Assembly: GCA_904419295.1 (NCBI GenBank)
Contig: CAJFRA010000007.1
Coordinates: forward strand, 16,338 to 80,337
DNA from: Candidatus Pseudobutyricicoccus lothianensis
GTDB lineage: Bacteria > Bacillota > Clostridia > Oscillospirales > Butyricicoccaceae
DNA: 64,000 bases
Reading direction: 5' to 3'
The notes beneath the pieces were generated by a model, which was not told the origin of the DNA, searched no databases, and saw nothing but the letters and a program-made list of their open reading frames with translations. The position numbers were made by a program, and so were the translations under genes. Below are positions 56,537-63,902 of the stretch, piece by piece. The stretch's first letter is position 1, and every line of letters begins with the position of its first letter.

Positions 56537-57562
56537 ATGAAAAAGAGCGATTTTTATTATGATCTACCCGAAGAATTGATTGCCCAGACCCCGCTGGAAA
56601 AACGGGATACCTCCCGCTTGATGGTGCTGGACCGGCAGACCGGCCAGGTGACCCACCGCCATTTTTATGAGATCGGGGAATATCTGGCCCCAGGGGACTG
56701 CCTCGTCATCAACGACACGAAAGTGATCCCCGCCCGGCTCTATGGCCAGAAGACCGGCACGGGGGGTGCTGTAGAAGTCCTGCTGCTGCGGGATCTGGGG
56801 GAAGGCGCCTGGGAGTGCATCGTTTACCCGGGCAAGCGTTTGCGGCAAGGCGCCCAGATCACCTTTGGCGACGGCCGGTTGACTGCCACCATCCGGCAGG
56901 TGCTGGAAAATGGGAACCGGATCATCGACTTCCATTACCAGGGGATTTTTCTGGAAATCCTCAATGAGCTGGGGGAGATGCCGCTGCCCCACTACATCAA
57001 AGAGCACCTGGAAGATCCGGACCGCTACCAAACGGTCTACTGCCGGGAGCCCGGCTCGGCCGCGGCGCCCACTGCCGGGCTTCACTTCACCCCAGAGCTG
57101 ATGGAACAGCTGCAAGAGAAGGGGATCCTGTTTGCGGCCATCACCCTTCATGTGGGCCTGGGCACTTTCCGGCCGGTCAAGGAAGAGGAGATCACCGACC
57201 ATGTGATGCATTCCGAACAATACTTCGTCACAGAAGATGCGGCCCGGCGCATCAATGAGACCCGCCGCCGGGGCAACCGGGTCATCGCGGTAGGGACTAC
57301 CTCTTGCCGCACACTGGAGACTGTCACCGACGAAAACCATGTGACCCACAGCGGGTCGGGCAATACGGATATCTTCATTTACCCGGGCTACCAATTCAAG
57401 GGGATCGACGGGCTGATCACAAACTTCCATTTGCCGGAGAGCACGCTGGTGATGCTGGTCTCCGCTTTGGCTGGGCGCGAACACATTTTAGATGCCTACC
57501 GGCAAGCCGTAGAAGCCCGGTACCGGTTCTTCAGCTTTGGCGACAGCATGCTGATCCTCTGA
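56537..57562 (+). CDS. queA: tRNA preQ1-34 S-adenosylmethionine ribosyltransferase-isomerase
   Basis: A 341-residue enzyme of queuosine synthesis. It begins [20 protein letters not shown] and has [27 protein letters not shown] and GTTSCRTLE. It is 6 bp after the spoIID-like gene. tgt, the usual neighbour, is not in the window. Confidence 0.97.
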   Translation: MKKSDFYYDLPEELIAQTPLEKRDTSRLMVLDRQTGQVTHRHFYEIGEYLAPGDCLVINDTKVIPARLYGQKTGTGGAVEVLLLRDLGEGAWECIVYPGKRLRQGAQITFGDGRLTATIRQVLENGNRIIDFHYQGIFLEILNELGEMPLPHYIKEHLEDPDRYQTVYCREPGSAAAPTAGLHFTPELMEQLQEKGILFAAITLHVGLGTFRPVKEEEITDHVMHSEQYFVTEDAARRINETRRRGNRVIAVGTTSCRTLETVTDENHVTHSGSGNTDIFIYPGYQFKGIDGLITNFHLPESTLVMLVSALAGREHILDAYRQAVEARYRFFSFGDSMLIL

Positions 57563-57595
57563 TGGAGCAATCGCGCCAAGAGGTGGATAAAAGTA

Positions 57596-57647
57596 TAAAA
57601 AGAGAAGCGTTTCAGGTGAGCAAAGCCATGAAACGCTTCTCTTTTTA
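57596..57647. terminator. Bidirectional terminator between queA and cobO
   Basis: A perfect 14-bp stem AGAGAAGCGTTTCA / TGAAACGCTTCTCT with AAAA on the left and TTTT on the right, serving convergent queA and cobO. The T-run overlaps the cobO stop. Confidence 0.92.
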
Positions 57648-58163
57648 CCGTTCGATGCCGTCTCTGGCCAACAGGCCCCGAGTGGCATAATAGTGGCGGA
57701 TCTCCTTCATCTCGGTGATCAGATCGGCCTTGGCCAACAGCTTTTCCGGCATATACCGGCCGGTCAGCACCAGCTCCACTTGGGGCGGCTTGCTCTCCAG
57801 CAGGGCGAGAACCGCTTCTTCTTCCAGCAGCCCCATCGAGATGGCGATGCTGATCTCATCCAGGATCAACAGATCGTACCGGCCGCCCTTCATCTGTTCG
57901 GCCACCCGTGCCAACCCTTGCTGGGCCGCTTGGCGGTCGGCGGGGCCGGGTTCCCGCTGGATAAAGCAGCCGCGGCCCAACTGTTCGATTTGGATCTGGG
58001 GAAGCACCTGTTCCAACAGCCGGACTTCTGCATACTTCATGTCTTTGACAAATTGGCCGATGTAGACCCGCAGCCCTGCGCCGCAGGCCCGCAGCGCCAG
58101 CCCCATGGCGGCAGTGGTCTTTCCTTTGCCATTGCCTGTATAAATTTGAATCATCCCTTCCAT
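57645..58163 (-). CDS. cobO: Corrinoid adenosyltransferase (CobO/BtuR)
   Basis: A 172-residue ATP-dependent enzyme that makes adenosylcobalamin. It begins MEGMIQIYTGNGKGKTTAAM; the P-loop is GNGKGKTTAAMG. LLILDEISIAI is the Walker B region. It lies 24 bp downstream of spo0A on the minus strand and seems to be cotranscribed with it. Alone here, it suggests corrinoid salvage and fits the B12-type radical SAM gene at 8.3 kb. Confidence 0.96.
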   Translation of the reverse strand: MEGMIQIYTGNGKGKTTAAMGLALRACGAGLRVYIGQFVKDMKYAEVRLLEQVLPQIQIEQLGRGCFIQREPGPADRQAAQQGLARVAEQMKGGRYDLLILDEISIAISMGLLEEEAVLALLESKPPQVELVLTGRYMPEKLLAKADLITEMKEIRHYYATRGLLARDGIER

Positions 58164-58187
58164 GGTTCGCCTCCTTTTTCTTACTCA

Positions 58188-58919
58188 TCAGCGCTCCCAG
58201 CGCAATTTTTCTGCAATGCGGGAAATGAATTCACTGTTGGAAGGCCGCTTATCCAGCGGGCCAAAATAGTACTGCCACCGGTTGGGCTCCCCGCGGCCCC
58301 AGGCTGTGTGCAGCGCCGTGCGGATGGCCCGTTCCACACTGGCCGGGGAGGTGTTATGCTGCTTGGCGATGTGAGGATACAGCTCCTTTGTCACTCCATG
58401 GATCAGCTCGGGCCGTTCCGCCACCATCCAGATCGCTTCGCGCAGATAGCTGTGGCCCAGCACATGGGAGGCCAAACCCAGCTCCTGCAAGATGTGGAGG
58501 ATCTGCAGCTGCAGATCGGCCTGAGCTGGGGAGATGTGGATGTGCTTGCCGTATTGGAGCACCCGCTCCACCAGCGCTGTCACATTAACTGGTTTCACCG
58601 CCAAAAAATCCACTTGCAGGGCCGAGGCCTCTGCTGTCATGATCGGGCTGCAAAAGCTGGCCACCAAAAAAATAGCCGGGCGATAGGGAAGACCGTTCAG
58701 GATTTTGCGCAAGGCGCTCAGGCCATCCAGCTGGGGCAGCAGGGTATCGGTGATGATCAGATCTGTCTGCTGGGCCAGGGCTTGCTCCACGAAAGATGCC
58801 CCGTTGTCCGCTTGGCCGCATACGACAAGGGAAGGGTGTTTTTGCAGGCTTTGGTGCAGCAGCGCCCGCAGATCGGCGCTTTCATCGGCAAGCAAGATGC
58901 GGATCTTGTTTTCTATCAT
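58188..58919 (-). CDS. spo0A: Sporulation master regulator Spo0A
   Basis: A 243-residue response regulator, shorter than Bacillus Spo0A (267) because of a short linker. The receiver keeps the acidic pair as DE (LLADESADL), the phosphorylated Asp in IITDTLLPQLDG, and KP, but the conserved Thr of LTAF is Ala (VASF). The C-terminal effector is strongly conserved: GHSYLREAIWMV, LYPHIAKQHNTSPASVERAI, AWGRGE and PSNSEFISRIAEKLR. ATG 58919 is preceded by GGATGGAG. Usual neighbours recN-spoIVB are not adjacent. Confidence 0.96.
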   Translation of the reverse strand: MIENKIRILLADESADLRALLHQSLQKHPSLVVCGQADNGASFVEQALAQQTDLIITDTLLPQLDGLSALRKILNGLPYRPAIFLVASFCSPIMTAEASALQVDFLAVKPVNVTALVERVLQYGKHIHISPAQADLQLQILHILQELGLASHVLGHSYLREAIWMVAERPELIHGVTKELYPHIAKQHNTSPASVERAIRTALHTAWGRGEPNRWQYYFGPLDKRPSNSEFISRIAEKLRWER

Positions 58920-58968
58920 GGCGACACTCCATCCCACAGCAGATTGAACAGCAACTGTTGACATCCAC

Positions 58969-59011
58969 AAAATACCACAGATCGATGGGCGATACAAGTG
59001 AAAATGTCGAA
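58969..59011 (-). promoter_or_regulatory. spo0A: spo0A promoter with an upstream Spo0A box
   Basis: On the minus strand, TTGTAT (58992-58997), a 17-bp spacer and TATTTT (58969-58974). A Spo0A box (TGTCGAA on the plus strand, 59005-59011) lies 7 bp beyond the -35, a good place for autoregulation. About 50 nt of leader follow. Confidence 0.65.
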
Positions 59012-59176
59012 AAAGTGTAAAAATGGCACATTTACCACTTGCCTTTACGAAAATTTTCAAAAGGCCAGGGGAGTGGACCCCTCTAAGGACGATGCAAAAG
59101 TCTGTTTACCGCAGCACGGAAGCTCTTGAGAACCGATGGGATTTTGTTATTTTTCTATCAATAAAGCGCGGAAAAC

Positions 59177-59218
59177 TCCGGTTTTCTCCTTCTTTTCCAA
59201 ACAAAAATCCGGTTTTCT
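59177..59218 (+). repeat. Two 11-bp direct repeats upstream of the MATE promoter
   Basis: TCCGGTTTTCT at 59177-59187 and 59208-59218, 31 bp apart start to start (three helical turns). The second copy ends one base before the -35 TTGACA. The first also forms a GGAAAAC/GTTTTCT hairpin. Candidate binding sites for a regulator. Confidence 0.6.
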
Positions 59219-59219
59219 A

Positions 59220-59249
59220 TTGACAGAAAGATCACATAACCCCTATAAT
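59220..59249 (+). promoter_or_regulatory. Sigma-A promoter of the MATE exporter
   Basis: TTGACA (perfect), an 18-bp spacer and TATAAT (perfect). The region from 58920 to 59176 holds only the spo0A control region and low-complexity AT-rich sequence. Confidence 0.88.
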
Positions 59250-59255
59250 ATTTCG

Positions 59256-59446
59256 TGCAGCTGCTCTGGCACTGCTTTGGCAACAGGGCGGTGTGCAAGC
59301 CGTACGGATGCGTTTTTTGCCTCGTCTATAGTGATCGGGACTGTGGATCCATATGTTTTTTGCGTCAAAAAGCCGGCTGGCCCCCAGCGGGCCCTTTCTT
59401 TTGCTCACAGAAGAAGCGCCGTGCGGATATAGAAAGGGGATTTTGC
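59256..59446 (+). promoter_or_regulatory. Long leader of the MATE gene, possible attenuator
   Basis: About 190 nt of leader. Two exclusive hairpins overlap at 59376-59393: GCTGG/CCAGC, and GGCCC/GGGCC followed by CTTTCTTTT (terminator-like). A 7-codon frame MRFLPRL lies at 59308-59331 upstream, with no clear RBS. The arrangement resembles drug- or translation-responsive attenuation but is unproven. Confidence 0.4.
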
Positions 59447-60826
59447 ATGAAGCAAGAAGCAACAATGTCACAAGAAAACAAGATGGGGGTCATGCCGATC
59501 AACCGGCTGCTGGTCTCTATGTCGGTACCCATCATGATCTCCATGTTGGTGCAAGCGCTTTACAATATTGTAGACAGCATGTTTGTGGCACAGCTGAATG
59601 AAAATGCGCTGACAGCGGTCTCATTGGCCTTCCCGGCACAAAACCTGATGATCGCCGTGGCTACAGGTACCGGCGTCGGCATCAATGCGCTGCTCTCGAA
59701 AAGCCTGGGTGAAAAGAACTTTCAAAAGGTAAACCAGGTGGCAGACCATGCGATCTTCCTCGCTTTTTGCAGCTATGCCGTTTTTGCTGTGCTGGGGCTC
59801 GCTTTTTCACGCACCTTTTTTACACTGCAGACCCAAGACCCCCAGATCGTGCAGTATGGCACGGAGTACCTCCAGATCTGTACACTGTTTTCTTTCGGGT
59901 TGTTTTTTCAAATCACCTTTGAACGTTTGCTCCAGGCTACCGGTAAGACCATTTACACCATGATCACCCAGGGGATCGGCGCCATCATCAACATTATTTT
60001 CGACCCCATCATGATCTTTGGCCTGCTGGGCTTCCCCAAGATGGGTGTGGCCGGCGCCGCGGCAGCCACCGTGTTCGGCCAGATCGTAGCCGCTGTTTTA
60101 GGCGCTGTGATCAACCACAAAAAGAACCACGAAGTGCAGCTGAGCCTGCGTTCCTTTCGGTTCAATGGGCACATCGTAAAAAGCATCTATGGTGTCGGCG
60201 TGCCTTCGATCATCATGTCTTCCATCGGTTCGGTGATGACCTTTGGCATGAATAAGATCCTCATCGCTTTCAGCACCACCGCCACTGCCGTATTCGGCGT
60301 CTATTTCAAATTGCAGAGCTTTGTCTTTATGCCGATCTTTGGCATGAATAACGGCATGGTACCCATCGTGGCTTACAACTACGGTGCCCGGAAACCGGAC
60401 CGTATGATCAAAACTGTCAAATTGAGCATCTGCTATGCCACAGGTATTATGGTCATCGGTTTTGTTGTCTTCCAGCTCTTTACCGGGCCTTTGCTGCGCA
60501 TTTTCAATGCTTCTGACCATATGTTGGCCATTGGCATCCCGGCGTTGCGCACCATCAGCTTCAGCTTTTTGCTGGCTGGTTTCTGTGTGATCAGCTCTTC
60601 GCTGTTCCAGGCTTTGTCCCATGGCGTTCTCAGCCTGATCGTCTCGCTGGTCCGCCAGCTGGTCATCCTGCTGCCGCTGGCCTATCTGCTTTCGCTCACA
60701 GGCAATCTGAACCTGATCTGGCTGGCCTTTCCCTGTGCAGAATTGGTATCCTGTGCACTGTGCGCCCTATTTATTCGCTATGTTTATCGCAAACAGATCA
60801 AGCCGTTGGAGCAACCGCTCCCGTAA
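59447..60826 (+). CDS. MATE family efflux transporter
   Basis: A 459-residue membrane protein with 12 predicted helices. It begins MKQEATMSQENKMGVMPINR, and ALYNIVDSMFVAQL and AVATGTGVGINALLS are MATE features in helices 1-3. Internal two-fold repeat (SFRFNGHIVKSIYGVGVPSI starts the second half). It exports drugs or metabolites by Na+ or H+ antiport; substrate unknown. RBS AAAGGGG, 8 bp before the ATG. Confidence 0.95.
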   Translation: MKQEATMSQENKMGVMPINRLLVSMSVPIMISMLVQALYNIVDSMFVAQLNENALTAVSLAFPAQNLMIAVATGTGVGINALLSKSLGEKNFQKVNQVADHAIFLAFCSYAVFAVLGLAFSRTFFTLQTQDPQIVQYGTEYLQICTLFSFGLFFQITFERLLQATGKTIYTMITQGIGAIINIIFDPIMIFGLLGFPKMGVAGAAAATVFGQIVAAVLGAVINHKKNHEVQLSLRSFRFNGHIVKSIYGVGVPSIIMSSIGSVMTFGMNKILIAFSTTATAVFGVYFKLQSFVFMPIFGMNNGMVPIVAYNYGARKPDRMIKTVKLSICYATGIMVIGFVVFQLFTGPLLRIFNASDHMLAIGIPALRTISFSFLLAGFCVISSSLFQALSHGVLSLIVSLVRQLVILLPLAYLLSLTGNLNLIWLAFPCAELVSCALCALFIRYVYRKQIKPLEQPLP

Positions 60827-60830
60827 TAAA

Positions 60831-60862
60831 AGCCCCTGGAATGAACCAGGGGCTGATTTTTT
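60831..60862 (+). terminator. Rho-independent terminator after MATE gene
   Basis: AGCCCCTGG / CCAGGGGCT 9-bp perfect stem, AATGAA loop, then GATTTTTT. It lies 4 bp after the stop. Confidence 0.93.
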
Positions 60863-60870
60863 ACGCCGCC

Positions 60871-60899
60871 TTTACAGACTGTCGAGGAAGTGCTATACT
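60871..60899 (+). promoter_or_regulatory. Sigma-A promoter of the hemerythrin gene
   Basis: TTTACA, a 17-bp spacer and TATACT. It begins 8 bp after the MATE terminator. Confidence 0.75.
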
Positions 60900-60951
60900 C
60901 GACTTACATCATGTATCGGATGCATTTCTAAAAGAAGAAGGGACGATTACA

Positions 60952-61356
60952 ATGGCATACCAGTTCACAAAAGACCTGGAAACCGGCAACCGTACAATCG
61001 ATTCGCAACACCAGCAACTGATCGCCGCTGTAAACGCGTTGTTGGATGCCTGCTCCAAGGGGGCAGGCCGTGTGCAGGTACAGCAGACGGCCCAGTTTCT
61101 GTTGAACTATACGAACCAGCATTTTGCGGCAGAAGAAGCCTTGCAACAAAAAAGCCGCTATCCGGGGTATCCCCGCCACAAGCAGCTTCACGAAGAATTT
61201 AAAAAGTCTGCTACTGTGCTGATCCAGCAGATCCAGCAAGAGGGGCCCAATGTAGCCACGGTGGGGCAGATCAACACACTGTTGGCTGGTTGGTTGATCC
61301 AGCATATCAAAGGCGAAGACAAAAAATTGGCGGCCTATCTGAAAAGCATGTCTTAA
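60952..61356 (+). CDS. Bacteriohemerythrin (O2-binding di-iron protein)
   Basis: A 134-residue four-helix bundle. The di-iron ligands are recognisable: IDSQHQQL, NQHFAAEE, HKQLHEEF and HIKGEDKKL. It binds oxygen or nitric oxide, which suggests protection of an anaerobe or redox sensing. The start ATG gives MAYQFTKDLETGN, and GAAGAAGGGAC upstream is a usable RBS. Single-gene unit. Confidence 0.94.
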   Translation: MAYQFTKDLETGNRTIDSQHQQLIAAVNALLDACSKGAGRVQVQQTAQFLLNYTNQHFAAEEALQQKSRYPGYPRHKQLHEEFKKSATVLIQQIQQEGPNVATVGQINTLLAGWLIQHIKGEDKKLAAYLKSMS

Positions 61357-61550
61357 AGAGAGAGGGCAGGATGATGCCTGTCAGGGAACAGTATGGGGCA
61401 GGAGAGATGCTTTGGCTTTGCCGCTTTTCCATTCCACAACAGAAAGAGATTTTTTGATGTGTAAAGCGAGGCAAGAAACGCAGCATCCTCTCCGATGCCG
61501 CCGCCCCCTTAAAAAGAGCGTCTCAACCCATTTCTCCATATTCTCGTTTT
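61357..61550. other. Gap without a recognised gene
   Basis: The 190 bp after the hemerythrin contain a small CAGGATGATGCCTG hairpin and short low-quality frames on both strands. I see no promoter or RBS worth calling. The base composition becomes AT-richer here, the start of the accessory region. Confidence 0.5.
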
Positions 61551-61602
61551 CAAAAAGAAGACGGTGGCTTGAATTGGTTCTTTTCAAAGCCACCGTCTTT
61601 CT
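61551..61602. terminator. Terminator for the beta-lactamase gene (minus strand)
   Basis: GACGGTGGCTT pairs with AAGCCACCGTC across a 14-nt loop. On the minus strand it is followed by TTCTTTTT, on the plus strand by TTTCT, so it may work both ways. It lies 72 bp beyond the bla stop. Confidence 0.8.
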
Positions 61603-61673
61603 GTATTCTCCAACCGTCAAACAACGGTCTTCAACGATAGGGTCATCTGGTAAACGATCCACTGGGGAAGTAA

Positions 61674-62636
61674 CTATGCACAATAATCCGATACGATTTG
61701 AATCGCTATTTCTTTTGCCAATGAACTCGATACATCCATACCGTCCGTTCTTCCAAGGCGCACACAAAAATAGATCTCTCCTGTTGTGCTTTCCGCAAAC
61801 CCCGTGAACCATGCGTCAGCAACCATGCCATCGGCTTTTCCCATTCCCGTTTTTCCATATATGGAAAGATCGGTGTTATCGATCTCTGGCAGAAGCATGA
61901 CTTCTTTTAGCTCATCCTGCGTTTCTTCTGAATACTCTGAGTCTTTTCCAAAGATACGCTCCATTACTTCCACTTGTTCTTTTGGCGAGATCTTTAAAGA
62001 GGATTCAAGCCAAAAGCCTGTTAAAGCCCTGTTGTTATTGTTCGTATTTAACGTTCCTTCCCAATCGGAAATATCGCAATTGCCATATTGGAGCCTATCC
62101 AATTCTCTTTGCATCAAATCTTCGCCAATCTCATCAATGACCTGCCTATAATACCATACGCACGAGGTCCGGAAAGCCTCCCGGAAATCAATATCTTTAT
62201 TCCAATCCTCATTCCAGAATATTTCGCCGCTCCATGTCCGCGTGGAGTTCTCTGGATCAATGATGCCGTTTTCTAGCCCGATCAAGGAAGAGACGATCTT
62301 AAATGTGGAACATGGGGAGCTTCTTGTAGCAGCAAGATCCCGGTTGTAAATGGTGTATTTTTGGCTTGCGGTATCATACACAACGGCTGTTCCATTTCGT
62401 CCATTGAAATAGCTTGACCAATCTGCTTCCACGATTTCCGGCACTGCTTTTGTGCTTTCAGCAGGATGATCCGTCTCTCCCTTTACAGGATCGCTCATCG
62501 CCTGATCCTCTGTTGACTCTTGTTTTTCTTCTGCACTAGAATCGTTCACACAGCCTGTCAGCAGAACCGCACATGCAAGTAATATGCAGATTTTTATCAA
62601 TCTCTTTGTTGTGGTTATCATTTCCTCTGTCCTCAT
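61674..62636 (-). CDS. Lipoprotein class D beta-lactamase (OXA/CDD-like)
   Basis: A 320-residue protein. The signal peptide ends in a lipobox (LLTG|C), so it is membrane-anchored on the outside. The catalytic motifs are those of class D: STFK (SPCSTFKI), SCV (TSCVWYY), YGN (YGNCDISDW) and KTG (YGKTGMG). Membrane-anchored class D enzymes occur in Clostridioides difficile (CDD type). AT-rich codons differ from the GC-rich neighbours, which suggests transfer. Two in-frame starts exist, 62636 and 62621 (MITTTKRL). Alternative: a penicillin-binding sensor, but no BlaR-type zinc domain is visible. Confidence 0.9.
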   Translation of the reverse strand: MRTEEMITTTKRLIKICILLACAVLLTGCVNDSSAEEKQESTEDQAMSDPVKGETDHPAESTKAVPEIVEADWSSYFNGRNGTAVVYDTASQKYTIYNRDLAATRSSPCSTFKIVSSLIGLENGIIDPENSTRTWSGEIFWNEDWNKDIDFREAFRTSCVWYYRQVIDEIGEDLMQRELDRLQYGNCDISDWEGTLNTNNNNRALTGFWLESSLKISPKEQVEVMERIFGKDSEYSEETQDELKEVMLLPEIDNTDLSIYGKTGMGKADGMVADAWFTGFAESTTGEIYFCVRLGRTDGMDVSSSLAKEIAIQIVSDYCA

Positions 62637-62718
62637 GATTTCCTATGTGGAGGTGTTCATTTTTTCTGATTCAAGACCGCTCGTCACATCAAAGTCGGTC
62701 GCCGCCATATTTTTTGTG

Positions 62719-62782
62719 TTTGCATTGCACAAAAGTACATACTAATATTATAGTATACATCTCTGGGCAACACAGATGTCAA
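62719..62782. promoter_or_regulatory. Overlapping divergent promoters with dyad operator
   Basis: Plus strand: TTGCAC (62725-62730), an 18-bp spacer, TATAGT (62749-62754). Minus strand: TTGACA (62777-62782), 19 bp, TATACT (62752-62757). Both -10 regions overlap the dyad ATACTA-N6-TAGTAT (62739-62756). A second small dyad, TTGTG-N9-CACAA (62714-62732), covers the plus -35. One regulator could control both genes. No classical TACAnnTGTA BlaI box is seen. Confidence 0.6.
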
Positions 62783-62836
62783 CAGAAACTATTTCCATAC
62801 GAAGCAACAACTTTAAATTTATCGAGGGGGCTAACG

Positions 62837-63292
62837 ATGGTTCAAGTAATAAAAAGATCCTTTGTTGTGATTGGAAAAGAGGGTTCAACATTCGATGGCG
62901 AAGGTTTTATTCCGAAATTGTGGAATGATGCCAACGGCCACTTTTGCGAAATAGCGCATCTGGCAAAAAAAGATGCAAAGGGGAACCTCGTGGGGATATG
63001 GGGTACTATGTCTGACCTTTCTCACTCATTGAAACCCTGGGAAGATGGCTTTCGAAAGGGTTTGTATCTGGCAGGGGTGGAATGCGTTGATGATGCAGAA
63101 GCACCTGATGGATGGACAAAATGGATCATACCAAGTTATGCGTATATCGTTGTTGAAAACCAGGATGGAGCGTTTGAAGATACCATTGGGCAAATGAATG
63201 AGGAGGGTATTTCCCTGGCTGGGGCAGTGCACGACTATACCGACCCGGCAACCGGAAAGAACTATCTGTATTTTCCAATAAGAGAACTCTAG
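62837..63292 (+). CDS. GyrI-like/AraC effector-binding domain protein
   Basis: A 151-residue single-domain protein of the GyrI/effector-binding superfamily. Family features: VIKRSFVVIGKEG strand, FIPKLWNDANG, GIWGTMSD, LYLAGVECVDD and WTKWIIPSYAYIVVE. Such proteins bind small ligands or toxins; stand-alone members have been linked to drug resistance or cyclopropanoid hydrolysis. It is divergent from the beta-lactamase and shares its control region. RBS GAGGGGG is 7 bp before ATG. AT-richer than the core genome. Confidence 0.85.
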   Translation: MVQVIKRSFVVIGKEGSTFDGEGFIPKLWNDANGHFCEIAHLAKKDAKGNLVGIWGTMSDLSHSLKPWEDGFRKGLYLAGVECVDDAEAPDGWTKWIIPSYAYIVVENQDGAFEDTIGQMNEEGISLAGAVHDYTDPATGKNYLYFPIREL

Positions 63293-63294
63293 TC

Positions 63295-63329
63295 AAAGGT
63301 GCTGATCGGAAATATCAGCACCTTTTCTT
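63295..63329. terminator. Terminator after the GyrI-like gene
   Basis: AAAGGTGCTGAT pairs with ATCAGCACCTTT, followed by TTCTT on the plus strand. The minus strand also has a short T-run (TTTGAC), so it may serve the SRAP gene, which converges here. Confidence 0.88.
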
Positions 63330-63349
63330 GACCATATTTCAAAAGGCGG

Positions 63350-63895
63350 CTATAGCGCTTGCCGCAGCAATGGGGGCGGCTCTTGGCGCAAAATAGATAG
63401 GGCTTGGCTGACCGAACGGATCCAGGGGACCAATTGTTCTTGTCGCAACACAACGGGCATCCGATCGTGGATAGGGGCCATGGAGGCATTGGCCGCTGTA
63501 GTCAAAATGACAAACTGACGCTGGCCGGCAGCCTCTTGATAAAGGCCCGCCATATAAAGTGGCCCTTGCTCCACACCAAACCAATGTTTCCGCTTGGTAG
63601 CATCCCATTCAAAAAAGCCGGTAGAAGGAATGATGCACCGCCGGGCCAACAGGCTATTTTTGAACATCCGTTTTTCTGCCGCTGTTTCCGCCCGTGCGTT
63701 GATGACGACGCCGCTGCCGCCTGGGCGGGCAAATCCCCAGCAGGCCGCTTGCGCTTGCAGGCTTTCGCCTGCCAGAATGGGGGCTTGGTTCGTCGGGCAG
63801 ATCTCCCCGTATTTCACCGATCGCCCCACCTGACGAATGATCTGGCGGATCACCGGATCGTCGCTTTCTTCCAGCAGTGAATACCGTCCACACAT
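63350..63895 (-). CDS. SRAP domain protein (YedK/HMCES type)
   Basis: A 181-residue protein. It begins MCGRYSLLEE, with Cys2 as catalytic residue after Met removal. NARAET and IHDRMPVVL hold the other active-site residues (Asn, Glu, His). It protects abasic sites in single-strand DNA by a covalent bond. Only 7 bp separate its ATG from the tip of an IS element, so its natural RBS is lost: upstream is IS DNA, with GGGGTG about 16 nt away. Confidence 0.93.
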   Translation of the reverse strand: MCGRYSLLEESDDPVIRQIIRQVGRSVKYGEICPTNQAPILAGESLQAQAACWGFARPGGSGVVINARAETAAEKRMFKNSLLARRCIIPSTGFFEWDATKRKHWFGVEQGPLYMAGLYQEAAGQRQFVILTTAANASMAPIHDRMPVVLRQEQLVPWIRSVSQALSILRQEPPPLLRQAL

Positions 63896-63902
63896 GTAAA
63901 AA

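Noticed and set aside
59023..59223. 66-codon frame between spo0A and the MATE gene
   Set aside because: Runs through the spo0A control region and the direct repeats; no RBS and no family likeness.
59308..59331. Leader peptide MRFLPRL in front of the MATE gene as a firm gene
   Set aside because: No clear RBS within usual distance; kept only as part of the leader note.
61381..61812. 143-codon minus-strand and 131-codon plus-strand frames overlapping the bla 3' end and its terminator
   Set aside because: They cross the terminator hairpin and overlap bla; low-complexity composition. A decayed gene remnant cannot be excluded.
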